Source: Actinacidiphila oryziradicis (GTDB lineage Bacteria > Actinomycetota > Actinomycetes > Streptomycetales > Streptomycetaceae). Taken from it: 64,000 nt of DNA. A model generated the notes under the pieces. It worked only from the letters and a program-made list of their open reading frames with translations, was not told where the DNA came from and ran no database searches. The stretch is taken from contig NZ_SUMC01000001.1 of NCBI RefSeq assembly GCF_005047355.1, forward strand, positions 248,001 through 312,000. The letters run 5' to 3'. The translations under genes and the position numbers were made by a program. Position 1 is the stretch's first letter. Each line of letters starts with the position of its first letter. Below, piece by piece: positions 18,301-26,995 of the stretch.

Positions 18301-19038
18301 CTATCTCGCCCCGCATCTCGGCTCGGGCGCCGCCCGGTCCGCACGCCCCGCCTTCGCGCCTTCCGAGGGCGGAACCGTGGCTGTCGCCCCGCCGCCCGCG
18401 GCGACCACGAGCTCAGGGGACCGGGCGACCTGGCCGTGCTGCCGGGCACGACGGCCGGCGATCAGCTGGATACCGCCGCCCACTGCCGCCACCAGCAGCG
18501 ACACGCCGAGCCCGATACCGACCGCGTACACCGAATTGGAGGTGGCGCGACCGCCGAAGTAGCCCAGCCCCACCGAATAGGTGGCCCAGACGGCCTCGGC
18601 GATTCCGGCTCCGGCCATATAGCGGCGCGCCGGATACCGTACGATCCCTGCCGCGATTCCGCCGACAAGCCGGCCGCTGGGCAGGAAGCGGACGCCGATC
18701 ACAAAGGGCACGCCGTACCGCTGGATGCGCAGGGCGGCCCATTCCAGCAGTGCCCGGCGCTTGGGGCGCCGGTAGAGGCGGGCCAGGACGCGGCCGCTGA
18801 CGGCCCGGCCGGAGCGGTGGATCAGCAGGTCACCGGCGAGGGCGCTGCCGGCGACGACCAGCAGCACCAGAGCTACGCTCAGCCTCCCCTGGGCAGCCAG
18901 CACACCGCCGGCTACCAGGAGCGCGGCATTGGGCACCAGAGGCGGCGCGGTGGTCGCCGCGAGCACCGCGTACGCCCAGATCACGTGGCCGCCCCGGAGG
19001 TAGGCCTCAAGGCCGGCGGTGAAGTCCAGTGACGACAC
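18301..19038 (-). CDS. DedA/VTT-family membrane protein
   Basis: A 245-residue protein with five to six hydrophobic segments. It carries the DedA signature region: APPLVPNAALLVAGGVLA, GDLLIHRSGRAVSGRVLARL, then RFLPSGRLVGGIAAGIVRYP with the conserved FxPxxR-like motif. The family flips or protects membrane phospholipids (including undecaprenyl phosphate in some members). The start at GTG 19038 follows GGAGG; GTG 19056 or ATG 19083 would lengthen it by 6 or 15 residues. The C-terminus is a charged, low-complexity tail (GAKAGRADRAAPEPRCGAR). Cell-membrane location. Confidence 0.83.
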   Translation of the reverse strand: MSSLDFTAGLEAYLRGGHVIWAYAVLAATTAPPLVPNAALLVAGGVLAAQGRLSVALVLLVVAGSALAGDLLIHRSGRAVSGRVLARLYRRPKRRALLEWAALRIQRYGVPFVIGVRFLPSGRLVGGIAAGIVRYPARRYMAGAGIAEAVWATYSVGLGYFGGRATSNSVYAVGIGLGVSLLVAAVGGGIQLIAGRRARQHGQVARSPELVVAAGGGATATVPPSEGAKAGRADRAAPEPRCGAR

Positions 19039-19269
19039 AATCCTTGAAACCTCCACGCCGCTGACCCTCTTCCCGGAACACATCCGGATGTCCCCTTGCG
19101 CCAAAACTGGCAGGGACGCGTCGGGCGCGGCAACGCGTTTTACGGTGGATCAGGGCTTTCCCAGGGAATTCGCAAAGAACCGTCATCCCCAGGGCGCAGG
19201 CCCGGCCCGCAGGTCATCCGGGAGGAGTAGAACAGCGTCAACCCTGTCCGGGAACCCGTCCGGCCGGGG

Positions 19270-20016
19270 TTACCGGCCGAGCAGCTCGCCGCCGTTGCAC
19301 TGCAGGATCTCGCCGGTGATGAACCCCGCCTCGGCCGAGGCCAGGAAGACCACCGACGCCGCGACATCGGCGGGGCGGCCGACCCGGCCGATGAGGGTAC
19401 GGCCCGCCCGCCGGGTGAGCTCCGCGTCATTGAGCCGGACGCCGAAGAACTCGGTTCCGGCCACCGTGCCCGGGGCGACCACATTGCAGGTCACGCCGAG
19501 CGGCCCCAGCTGGGCTGCCAGGGAGTGGTTCCAGGCGTGCAGGGCCGCCTTGGAGGCCCCGTACGAGCCGCCGCCGCGCAGGGCGGCCAGCGAGGTCACG
19601 GTGATCACCCGGCCGCCTTCGGGAAACCGGTCACGGACGGATTCGGTGACCAGGACCGCGGTGAGCACATTGCGCTCGAAATCGCCGCGCCAGCGGGCGA
19701 GCACGCCGTGCGGACCCGCCCCGACAGCGAGCTCGCGGCTTCCGGCGTTGTTCACCAGGACATCGATCCGGGACGGAAGCCGGGCGAGCGCCGCTTCGAC
19801 GTCATCGGGGTCGGCGAGATCACAGACAACCGGGGTGACGTCAAGACCGCGCTCGGAGCGCAATTCCTCGGCTGTGGTGCGCAATACCTCACGGCGTCGG
19901 CCGACAATGGTGACACAGTCGCCCGACTCTGCGAACCTGGTTGCCACGGCCCGGCCGATACCCGTGCCGCCACCGGTGACAACGACGTTCCGGCCCACAC
20001 TCGCGTTCTCCGACAT
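19270..20016 (-). CDS. SDR-family NAD(P)-dependent oxidoreductase
   Basis: A 248-residue classical short-chain dehydrogenase. The cofactor motif TGGGTGIG is near the N-terminus, NNAG follows at about 90, the catalytic serine in TSLAALRG, and YGASK as the YxxxK pair, ending LASAEAGFITGEILQCNGGE. The first residues favour NADP (GRRREVL after beta-2). ATG 20016 follows GAGGGGCGGAG; a longer reading to 20046 lacks support. Substrate cannot be deduced; no pathway neighbours. Upstream, a weak inverted repeat AGCCAAAA/TTTTGGCT (20090-20137) may be regulatory. Confidence 0.9.
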   Translation of the reverse strand: MSENASVGRNVVVTGGGTGIGRAVATRFAESGDCVTIVGRRREVLRTTAEELRSERGLDVTPVVCDLADPDDVEAALARLPSRIDVLVNNAGSRELAVGAGPHGVLARWRGDFERNVLTAVLVTESVRDRFPEGGRVITVTSLAALRGGGSYGASKAALHAWNHSLAAQLGPLGVTCNVVAPGTVAGTEFFGVRLNDAELTRRAGRTLIGRVGRPADVAASVVFLASAEAGFITGEILQCNGGELLGR

Positions 20017-20598
20017 GACGCTCCGCCCCTCGAGGAGGGACAGCACGCTACGGGACAGGGTCGCAACCAGTCACAGGGGGGTGGCTAACAGCCAAAAGAG
20101 ACGTAGATCACACTGGCTGGAACGTAACTTTTTGGCTCAGTTCCAGGTCTAACCACTCGAACATCGGGCTCCTGGCGGACTCGGTGGGATGATGTGCGAG
20201 TTGTCTTTGGGGGACGGACCGGTCTCAGCGGCGGGACGAAGGCCCGGAGAGCTTGAGCGGCCCTCCCGGACCAGCGTCGTCCCGGCGTAGCAGCCCATCG
20301 CGACCCAAAGAACGCCCGGTACGGACCCGTGGGGGGATTCGCACCGGGGAACGAGAGCGCCCCGTGTCGGACCCGTGGGGGGATTCGGCGCGGGGCGCTT
20401 CTCAGTATTTTTTGAGGCGAGTTCGCCTCCGGTGCGCTCAGCCACTGTCGACGGTCGACCGTGCTCGATCGTTCGTTCCTCACGATCTCCGCGCGCTCCC
20501 CCTTTCGACAGCGGCCGCTCCCCTTCGGCTCACTCGCCGGCCCGGAAGGATGTATCCCAGGACGCCGGAAGCCGTCGGGGCAGCGACGGTCGAGAGTG
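20017..20598. other. 580-bp gene-free spacer upstream of the SDR gene and downstream of citrate synthase
   Basis: No ordinary gene. It holds an AT-richer segment (20090-20170) with an inverted repeat AGCCAAAA (20090-20097) / TTTTGGCT (20130-20137), a possible 18-codon minus-strand frame (20164-20108, MFEWLDLELSQKVTFQPV), and a 19-bp direct repeat GGACCCGTGGGGGGATTCG at 20323-20341 and 20369-20387. A non-coding RNA or long 3' untranslated region is possible. Confidence 0.45.
20323..20387. repeat. 19-bp direct repeat
   Basis: GGACCCGTGGGGGGATTCG occurs at 20323-20341 and again at 20369-20387, 46 bp apart, both in the same orientation within the citrate synthase 3' spacer. Purpose unknown. Confidence 0.8.
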
Positions 20599-21888
20599 TC
20601 AGCGGCCTTCCACCGGCAGGTAGTCGCGGATCTCGACTCCCGTGTAGATCTGCCGCGGACGGCCGATGCGGGAGCCCGGCTCCTTGATCATCTCGTGCCA
20701 CTGGGCGATCCAGCCGGGGAGCCGGCCGAGCGCGAAGAGCACCGTGAACATCGTGGTCGGGAAGCCCATGGCCCGGTAGATCAGGCCGGTGTAGAAGTCC
20801 ACGTTGGGGTAGAGGTTGCGCGAGACGAAATAGTCGTCGCTGAGCGCGTGCTCCTCCAGCTTGAGGGCGATGTCCAGCAGCTCGTCGGACTTGCCGAGCG
20901 CGGAGAGCACATCGTGGGCCGCGGACTTGATGATCTTCGCCCGGGGGTCGAAGCTCTTGTAGACCCGGTGCCCGAAGCCCATCAGCCGGACGCCGTCCTC
21001 CTTGTTCTTCACCTTGCGGATGAAGGCGTCCACATCGCCGCCGTCGGCCTGGATGATCTCCAGCATCTCCAGCACGCTCTGGTTGGCGCCGCCGTGCAGC
21101 GGACCCCACAGGGCGTTGATACCCGCCGAAATGGAGGCGAACAGGTTCGCCTGCGAGGATCCCACCAGGCGCACGGTGGAGGTGGAACAGTTCTGCTCGT
21201 GGTCCGCGTGCAGGATGAACAGCTTGTCCAGGGCGTCGACGACGACCGGGTTGAGCTCGTACTCCTCGGCGGGCACGGCGAAGGTCATGCGCAGGAAGTT
21301 CTCGACATAGCCGAGGTCATTGCGCGGGTAGACGATCGGGTGACCGATCGATTTCTTGTACGCATACGCGGCGATCGTCGGAAGCTTGGCGAGCAGCCGG
21401 ATCGTAGAGAGGTTGCGCTGCTTCTCGTCGAACGGGTTGTGGCTGTCCTGGTAGAACGTCGACAGCGCGCTGACCACGGACGACAGCATCGCCATCGGGT
21501 GGGCGTCGCGCGGGAAGCCCTGGAAGAACCGTTTGACGTCCTCATGCAGCAGCGTGTGCTGGGTGATCTCGCCACGGAACGCCGAAAGCTCGTCGACGGT
21601 CGGAAGCTCGCCGTTGATCAACAAATAGGCGGTCTCGAGGAAGCTGCCGCGCTCCGCGATCTGCTCGATCGGGTAGCCCCGGTAGCGCAGGATGCCCTGC
21701 TCGCCGTCGAGGTAGGTGATCGCGGACTTATAGGCCGCGGTGTTGCCGTAGCCGCTGTCCAGGGTTACCAGACCGGTGTCCGCACGCAGCTTGCCGATGT
21801 CGAAGCCGTTGTCGCCGACGGTTCCCTCGATCACCGGGTAGCGGTGCTCGTTGTCCCCGTACCGCAGTACTACAGAGTTGTCGCTCAC
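20599..21888 (-). CDS. citA: citrate synthase
   Basis: A 429-residue type II citrate synthase. Catalytic residues lie in GPLHGGANQ (first His), MGFGHRVYKSFDPRA (second His) and NVDFYTGL (Asp), in correct order. It condenses acetyl-CoA and oxaloacetate to start the TCA cycle, in the cytoplasm. The N-terminal VVLRYGDNEHRYPVIEGTVG is typical of hexameric actinobacterial and Gram-negative forms. GTG start at 21888 follows GGTGAGGGA. It stands alone, divergent from nothing close: the RecD2 gene ends 124 bp upstream on the same strand. Confidence 0.97.
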   Translation of the reverse strand: MSDNSVVLRYGDNEHRYPVIEGTVGDNGFDIGKLRADTGLVTLDSGYGNTAAYKSAITYLDGEQGILRYRGYPIEQIAERGSFLETAYLLINGELPTVDELSAFRGEITQHTLLHEDVKRFFQGFPRDAHPMAMLSSVVSALSTFYQDSHNPFDEKQRNLSTIRLLAKLPTIAAYAYKKSIGHPIVYPRNDLGYVENFLRMTFAVPAEEYELNPVVVDALDKLFILHADHEQNCSTSTVRLVGSSQANLFASISAGINALWGPLHGGANQSVLEMLEIIQADGGDVDAFIRKVKNKEDGVRLMGFGHRVYKSFDPRAKIIKSAAHDVLSALGKSDELLDIALKLEEHALSDDYFVSRNLYPNVDFYTGLIYRAMGFPTTMFTVLFALGRLPGWIAQWHEMIKEPGSRIGRPRQIYTGVEIRDYLPVEGR

Positions 21889-22012
21889 GTCATTCCCTCA
21901 CCGACGTCGTGCCTCTTCTTCGAGGTGCCCTGACATACGTCTACTGTCCCCCATTTGGCGTTGCCGGGTGCACTCGGGGTCGGCCATGGAGCCGAAAGCT
22001 GGCACCCAGTGC

Positions 22013-24262
22013 CTATCTTGCATGTCCGGACAACCGGTGGTCGAGGGCCGTGAAGCGGCGTCCCGCTGAAACCGTACGGACCGCCTGGCCCAGCGCACGA
22101 CGCGAGCCGACCAGTACAACGAGCTTCTTCGCCCTGGTCACAGCGGTGTAGAGCAGATTTCGCTGCAACATCATCCAGGCCCCGGTAGTGACCGGGATCA
22201 CCACGGCCGGGTACTCGCTGCCCTGGGAGCGGTGGATCGTCACCGCATAGGCGTGGGCCAGCTCGTCGAGTTCATCGAAGTCATACGGAATCTCCTCGTC
22301 CTCGTCGGTCAGCACGGTGAGCCGCTGCTCCACGGTGTCGAGCGAGGTGACGACGCCGACCGTCCCGTTGAAGACGCCGTTCGCACCCTTTTCGTAGTTG
22401 TTGCGTATCTGCGTCACTTTGTCACCGACTCGGAAGGTGCGGCCCCCGAAGCGCCGCTCGGGGAGGTCCGGGCGGGCAGGGGTGACGGCCTGTTGGAGCA
22501 GCCCGTTCAGCACGCCGGCCCCGGCCGGGCCGCGGTGCATGGGCGCGAGGACCTGGATGTCCCGGCGGGGGTCCAGGCCGAACTTCTGCGGGATGCGGCG
22601 GGCGACCACATCGACGGTGAGCCGCCCGGCCTCTTCGGTGTCCTCCTCGGCGAAGAGGAAGAAGTCGGGGAGGCCCTGGGTGATCGGGGCGAGTCCGGTA
22701 TTGATCCGGTGCGCGTTGGTGACCACGCCGGACTGCTGGGCCTGCCGGAAGATCCGCGTCAGCCGCACCGCCGGCACCGGACTGCCCTCGGCCAGCAGGT
22801 CCCGCAGCACCTCCCCCGCTCCCACGCTCGGCAGCTGGTCCACATCCCCGACGAACAGCAGGTGCGCGCCGGGCGGCACCGCCTTCACCAGCTTGTTCGC
22901 CAGCAGCAAATCCAGCATCGACGCCTCGTCCACCACGACGAGATCGGCGTCCAGCGGCCGGTCCCGGTCGTACGCCGCGTCCCCGCCCGGCTTCAGCTCC
23001 AGCAGCCGGTGCACGGTGGACGCCTCGGCTCCGGTCAGCTCCGCCAGCCGTTTCGCCGCCCGCCCGGTGGGTGCGGCCAGCACCACCTTCGCCTTTTTCG
23101 CCTGAGCAAGCGCTACCACCGACCGTACGGTGAACGATTTACCGCACCCCGGGCCGCCGGTCAGCACCGCCACCTTCTCCGTCAACGCGAGCCGGACCGC
23201 CTGCTGCTGCTCGGGCGCCAGATCGGCCCCCGTACGCCCCGCCAGCCAGGACAGGGCCGTGGGCCACTCCACGTCCTGAAAGGCGGCCATACGGTCCTCA
23301 GGGCCGCGCAACAGCCTCAGCAGAGAACCGGAGAGGGAGACCTCCGCCCGGTGGAAGGGCACCAGATAGACGGCCCGGATCGGCTCACCACCCTCCGGGT
23401 CGGGCACGGCCTCGCGGACCACGCCCTCCTCCTCGACCAGCTCCCCCAGGCAGTCGATCACCAGCCCGGCGTCGACCTGCAGGAGCTTCACCGCGTCCGA
23501 GAGCAGGCGCTCCTCCGGCAGGAAGCAGTTCCCGTTGTCCGTGGCCTGGGACAGCGCGTACTGCAGGCCGGCCTTGGCCCGTTCGGGACTGTCATGCGGT
23601 ATGCCGACGGCCTGGGCGATCCGGTCGGCGGTGAGGAAGCCGATGCCCCACACATCGGCGGCCAGCCGGTAGGGCTGGTTCTTCACCACGGAGATCGAGG
23701 AGTCCCCGTACTTCTTGTAGATCCGCACCGCGATGGAGGTGGATACCCCCACACCCTGCAGGAAGACCATCACCTCCTTGATGGCCTTCTGTTCCTCCCA
23801 GGCGGCGCCGATCAGCTTCGTCCGCTTCGGACCGAGGCCCGGCACTTCGACCAGCCGCTTCGGCTCCTGCTCGATCACATCCAGGGTGTCGGTGCCGAAG
23901 TGCTCCACGATCCGGTCGGCGATCCTCGGCCCGATCCCCTTGATCAGCCCGGATCCGAGATACCGCCGGATCCCCTGGATCGTGGCGGGCAACACGGTGG
24001 TGTAGTTCTCGACGGTGAACTGCTTGCCGTACTGCGAGTGGGATCCCCAGCGGCCCTCCATCCGCAGGGATTCGCCCGGCTGGGCGCCGAGCAGCGACCC
24101 GACGACCGTCAGCAGATCGCCGGCGCCCCGGCCGGTGTCGACCCGCCCGACCGTGTAGCCGTTGTCCTCGTTGGCATAGGTGATCCGCTCCAGGACACCC
24201 TCGACCACGGCCAGCGCGGCGCCTCCTCCCGGGAGACTCTCCCCGGACCCCCGAGCCCCCAT
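22013..24262 (-). CDS. recD2: RecD2-type ATP-dependent DNA helicase
   Basis: A 749-residue superfamily 1B helicase of the RecD/TraA type. An N-terminal domain with tandem helix-hairpin-helix motifs (VPGLGPKRTKLI and similar, about 90-230) distinguishes RecD2 from RecBCD RecD. Walker A is GGPGCGKS, Walker B VVDEASMLD, and motif VI region TIHRSQGSEYPAVVIPV, followed by the UvrD-like C-terminal LLYTAVTRAKKLVVLVGS. It unwinds DNA 5'-3' in repair. Start ATG 24262 has GGAGGGAGG at optimal spacing; the open frame continues 97 codons upstream into the divergent promoter, but that extension is not credible. Confidence 0.93.
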   Translation of the reverse strand: MGARGSGESLPGGGAALAVVEGVLERITYANEDNGYTVGRVDTGRGAGDLLTVVGSLLGAQPGESLRMEGRWGSHSQYGKQFTVENYTTVLPATIQGIRRYLGSGLIKGIGPRIADRIVEHFGTDTLDVIEQEPKRLVEVPGLGPKRTKLIGAAWEEQKAIKEVMVFLQGVGVSTSIAVRIYKKYGDSSISVVKNQPYRLAADVWGIGFLTADRIAQAVGIPHDSPERAKAGLQYALSQATDNGNCFLPEERLLSDAVKLLQVDAGLVIDCLGELVEEEGVVREAVPDPEGGEPIRAVYLVPFHRAEVSLSGSLLRLLRGPEDRMAAFQDVEWPTALSWLAGRTGADLAPEQQQAVRLALTEKVAVLTGGPGCGKSFTVRSVVALAQAKKAKVVLAAPTGRAAKRLAELTGAEASTVHRLLELKPGGDAAYDRDRPLDADLVVVDEASMLDLLLANKLVKAVPPGAHLLFVGDVDQLPSVGAGEVLRDLLAEGSPVPAVRLTRIFRQAQQSGVVTNAHRINTGLAPITQGLPDFFLFAEEDTEEAGRLTVDVVARRIPQKFGLDPRRDIQVLAPMHRGPAGAGVLNGLLQQAVTPARPDLPERRFGGRTFRVGDKVTQIRNNYEKGANGVFNGTVGVVTSLDTVEQRLTVLTDEDEEIPYDFDELDELAHAYAVTIHRSQGSEYPAVVIPVTTGAWMMLQRNLLYTAVTRAKKLVVLVGSRRALGQAVRTVSAGRRFTALDHRLSGHAR

Positions 24263-24408
24263 GGCCAGGCCTCCCTCCGCGTCGCGACCAAGTGATCCGA
24301 AGGTACCGCGTGCCGCCGACAGCGGGAGCCGGGGCCTTTGAGCCTGTGGATAACCCGCCAACCCCACCCGAATATAACGATCGGATTGCGGGCTCTTGCA
24401 GCCTGGCC

Positions 24409-24444
24409 TGTAATCGTTTCCAATCGTCCTTGTAATCGATTCCA
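24409..24444 (+). promoter_or_regulatory. two tandem LacI-family operators for the ribose operon
   Basis: TGTAATCGTTTCCA (24409-24422) and TGTAATCGATTCCA (24431-24444) are near-identical 14-mers whose starts are 22 bp apart, two helical turns. They match the ATCGwTT-centred sites used by LacI-type repressors and end just before the GAGGAGG ribosome site of rbsR. Bound repressor would sit between promoter and start codon and block its own operon. Confidence 0.75.
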
Positions 24445-24458
24445 CGAGGAGGTGGGCG

Positions 24459-25475
24459 ATGACGAGCATCAAGGACGTGGCGTCCAGGGCCGGAGTGTCC
24501 GTCGCTACGGTCTCCCGTGTGCTGAACGACCACCCGTCGGTCCGCCAGGACACTCGCGACCGCGTGCTGGCCGCCGTAGCCGAACTCGGCTACCGGCCCA
24601 ACGCCCTTGCCCGGTCGCTGCGCACCGACCAGACCAGAACGCTCGGGCTCGTCATCAGCGACGTCCTCAACCCGTTCTTCACCGAACTGGCCCGCTCCGT
24701 CGAGGACGAGGCCCGTGCCCTCGGCTACAGCGTCATCATCGGAAACGCCGACGAGCAGCCCGATCTGCAGGACCACCACGTACGGACCCTCCTGGACCGC
24801 CGCATAGACGGCCTGCTGGTCAGCCCGGCCGGTGGCGGCTCCCCGCTGATGCTGGAGGCGGCCCAGGCCGGTGTCCCCATGGTCTTCGTCGACCGGTGGA
24901 TCCAGGGTGTCGACGTCCCCGTGGTCCGCACCGACGGCCGCGAGGCGGTCCGAGATCTGGTCGCCCACCTCTACCGGCTCGGCCACCGCCGGCTGGCCAT
25001 CATCACCGGCCCGGCCGCCACCACCACCGGAAGCGAACGCGTGGAGGCCTTCCGCGACGCCATCCGGGAACACGGCCTCACCCTCCCCCCGGAGCACATC
25101 GGCCAGGGCGACTTCCAGGCGGACAGCGGACGCCGCGCCACCGCCCACTTCCTCGACATGCCGGATCCGCGGGACCGCCCGGACTCGATCTTCGCCGCCG
25201 ACAACCTGATGGCGCTCGGTGCGATGGACGAGATCCGGGCCCGCGGCCTGAAGGTGCCCGACGACATCGCGCTGGCCGCGTTCGACGACATTCCCTGGTT
25301 CGTCCACACCGACCCGCCGATCACCGCCATCGCGCAGCCCACCGGAGAACTCGGGCGGGCCGCGGTCCGCGCGCTGATCGACCGCGTCGAGGGCCGGCCC
25401 GCGCCGTCCGTGACCGTCTCCGCCCGTCTAGTCGTACGCCGCTCCTGCGGCGAGTCAGAAGGGAAGCCCCGTTGA
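24459..25475 (+). CDS. rbsR: LacI-family repressor of the ribose operon
   Basis: A 338-residue regulator. The LacI helix-turn-helix lies at residues 1-25 (TSIKDVASRAGVSVATVSRV), with a hinge helix (YRPNALARSLRT) and a periplasmic-binding-protein-like effector domain to the end (IGNADEQPDLQDHHVRTLLD, AAFDDIPWF). First gene of the operon: rbsA starts inside its stop codon (TTGA overlap). It most likely binds the two operators immediately upstream and is released by ribose or a derivative. The assignment to ribose rests on the five following rbs genes. Confidence 0.9.
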   Translation: MTSIKDVASRAGVSVATVSRVLNDHPSVRQDTRDRVLAAVAELGYRPNALARSLRTDQTRTLGLVISDVLNPFFTELARSVEDEARALGYSVIIGNADEQPDLQDHHVRTLLDRRIDGLLVSPAGGGSPLMLEAAQAGVPMVFVDRWIQGVDVPVVRTDGREAVRDLVAHLYRLGHRRLAIITGPAATTTGSERVEAFRDAIREHGLTLPPEHIGQGDFQADSGRRATAHFLDMPDPRDRPDSIFAADNLMALGAMDEIRARGLKVPDDIALAAFDDIPWFVHTDPPITAIAQPTGELGRAAVRALIDRVEGRPAPSVTVSARLVVRRSCGESEGKPR

Positions 25476-26995
25476 ATACGCCGCGCGCTACCGAGCTGCT
25501 CCGTATGGAAGGGGTCCGCAAGACCTTCCCCGGCGTAGTGGCACTGGACGGCGTCGACTTCGACCTCCGTACCGGTGAGGTGCACGTCCTGCTGGGCGAG
25601 AACGGCGCCGGTAAGAGCACCCTGATCAAGATGCTCTCCGGTGCCTACCGCCCCGACGGGGGCCGGATCTTCGTCGACGACACCGAAGCCCGCATCCACA
25701 GCGCACAGGACGCCGAGCGGTTCGGCATCGCCACCATTTACCAGGAGTTCAACCTCGTCCCCGACCTCAGCGTCGCCGAGAACATCTTCCTGGGCCGCCA
25801 GCCGCGCCGCTACGGCTTCATCGACCGCAAGAAGATGCAGGCCGACGCCGTCGAGCTGCTGGCCCGGGTCGGGGTGGACATCGACCCGCGGGCCCAGGTG
25901 CGCGAGCTGGGCATCGCCCGGCTCCAGATGGTGGAGATAGCCAAGGCGCTCAGCCTCGACGCCCGCATTCTCATCATGGACGAGCCGACCGCCGTCCTCA
26001 CCACCGGAGAGGTCGACAAGCTCTTCCGTATCGTCCGCAAGCTGCGCACCGACGGTGTGGGCATCGTCTTCATCACCCACCATCTTGAGGAGATCGCCGC
26101 CCTCGGCGACCGGGTGACCGTGCTCCGCGACGGCCGCAGTGTCCAGCAGGTCCCCGCCGACACGCCCGAGGACGAGCTTGTACGGCTCATGGTGGGGCGC
26201 AGCATCGAGCAGCAGTACCCGCGCGAACGCGGTTCCTCGAAGAAAGCAGCGGTCCCGCTGCTCAAGGTCAGCGGGCTCACCCGCAACGGCACCTTCCACG
26301 ATGTCGGATTCGAGGTCCGGGCCGGCGAGGTCGTGGGCCTCGCCGGGCTGGTCGGCGCCGGCCGCACCGAGGTCGCACGCGCTGTCTTCGGCGCCGACCC
26401 GTACGACAACGGCACCGTCGAGGTGCTCGGCCGGACGCTGCCCCGGCACAATGTCAACGCCGCGATGGACGCCGGCATAGGCCTCGTACCGGAGGACCGC
26501 AAGGGCCAGGGCCTGGTGCTCGACGCCACCGTCCAGGAGAACCTCGGCCTGGTCACGCTGCGCGGTGCCACCCGCGCCGGCTTTGTGGACCGGGCCGGCC
26601 AGCGGCGCGCAGCCGACAAGATCTCCGGGCAGCTCAAGGTGCGCATGGCCGGGCTCGACCAGCAGGTGCGCACCCTGTCCGGCGGCAATCAGCAGAAGGT
26701 CGTCATCGGCAAGTGGCTGCTGGCCGACAGCAAGGTGCTGATCCTCGACGAACCGACCCGGGGCATCGATGTCGGTGCCAAGGTCGAGATCTATCAGCTC
26801 ATCAACGAACTGACGGCCTCCGGGCACGCGGTCCTCATGATCTCCAGCGACCTCCCCGAGGTGCTGGGCATGAGCGACCGGATCCTGGTGATGGCCAAGG
26901 GCCGGATAGCCGGCGAACTTCCCGCACAAGAAGCGACGCAGGACGCCGTCATGGCGCTGGCAGTAAAGGATGTGGAGGGCTCCCGTGGCCACTGA
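25472..26995 (+). CDS. rbsA: ribose ABC transporter, ATP-binding protein
   Basis: A 507-residue protein with two ABC cassettes, as in RbsA/MglA. First half: Walker A GENGAGKS, signature region LGIARLQMVEIAKAL, Walker B LIMDEPTAVL. Second half: degenerate P-loop GLVGAGRTEVARAVFG, signature LSGGNQQKVVIGKW, Walker B LILDEPTRGIDVG. It powers sugar uptake with RbsC and RbsB. TTG start at 25472 overlaps the rbsR stop and follows GAAGGGAAG; an in-frame ATG at 25505 is possible but would cost 11 residues. Confidence 0.94.
   Translation: MNTPRATELLRMEGVRKTFPGVVALDGVDFDLRTGEVHVLLGENGAGKSTLIKMLSGAYRPDGGRIFVDDTEARIHSAQDAERFGIATIYQEFNLVPDLSVAENIFLGRQPRRYGFIDRKKMQADAVELLARVGVDIDPRAQVRELGIARLQMVEIAKALSLDARILIMDEPTAVLTTGEVDKLFRIVRKLRTDGVGIVFITHHLEEIAALGDRVTVLRDGRSVQQVPADTPEDELVRLMVGRSIEQQYPRERGSSKKAAVPLLKVSGLTRNGTFHDVGFEVRAGEVVGLAGLVGAGRTEVARAVFGADPYDNGTVEVLGRTLPRHNVNAAMDAGIGLVPEDRKGQGLVLDATVQENLGLVTLRGATRAGFVDRAGQRRAADKISGQLKVRMAGLDQQVRTLSGGNQQKVVIGKWLLADSKVLILDEPTRGIDVGAKVEIYQLINELTASGHAVLMISSDLPEVLGMSDRILVMAKGRIAGELPAQEATQDAVMALAVKDVEGSRGH

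Noticed and set aside
20149-20445. Minus-strand frames in the citrate synthase to SDR spacer
   Set aside because: The sequence is Pro/Gly-rich, the repeated NPPTGP comes from the 19-bp direct repeat, and there is no ribosome site or family.
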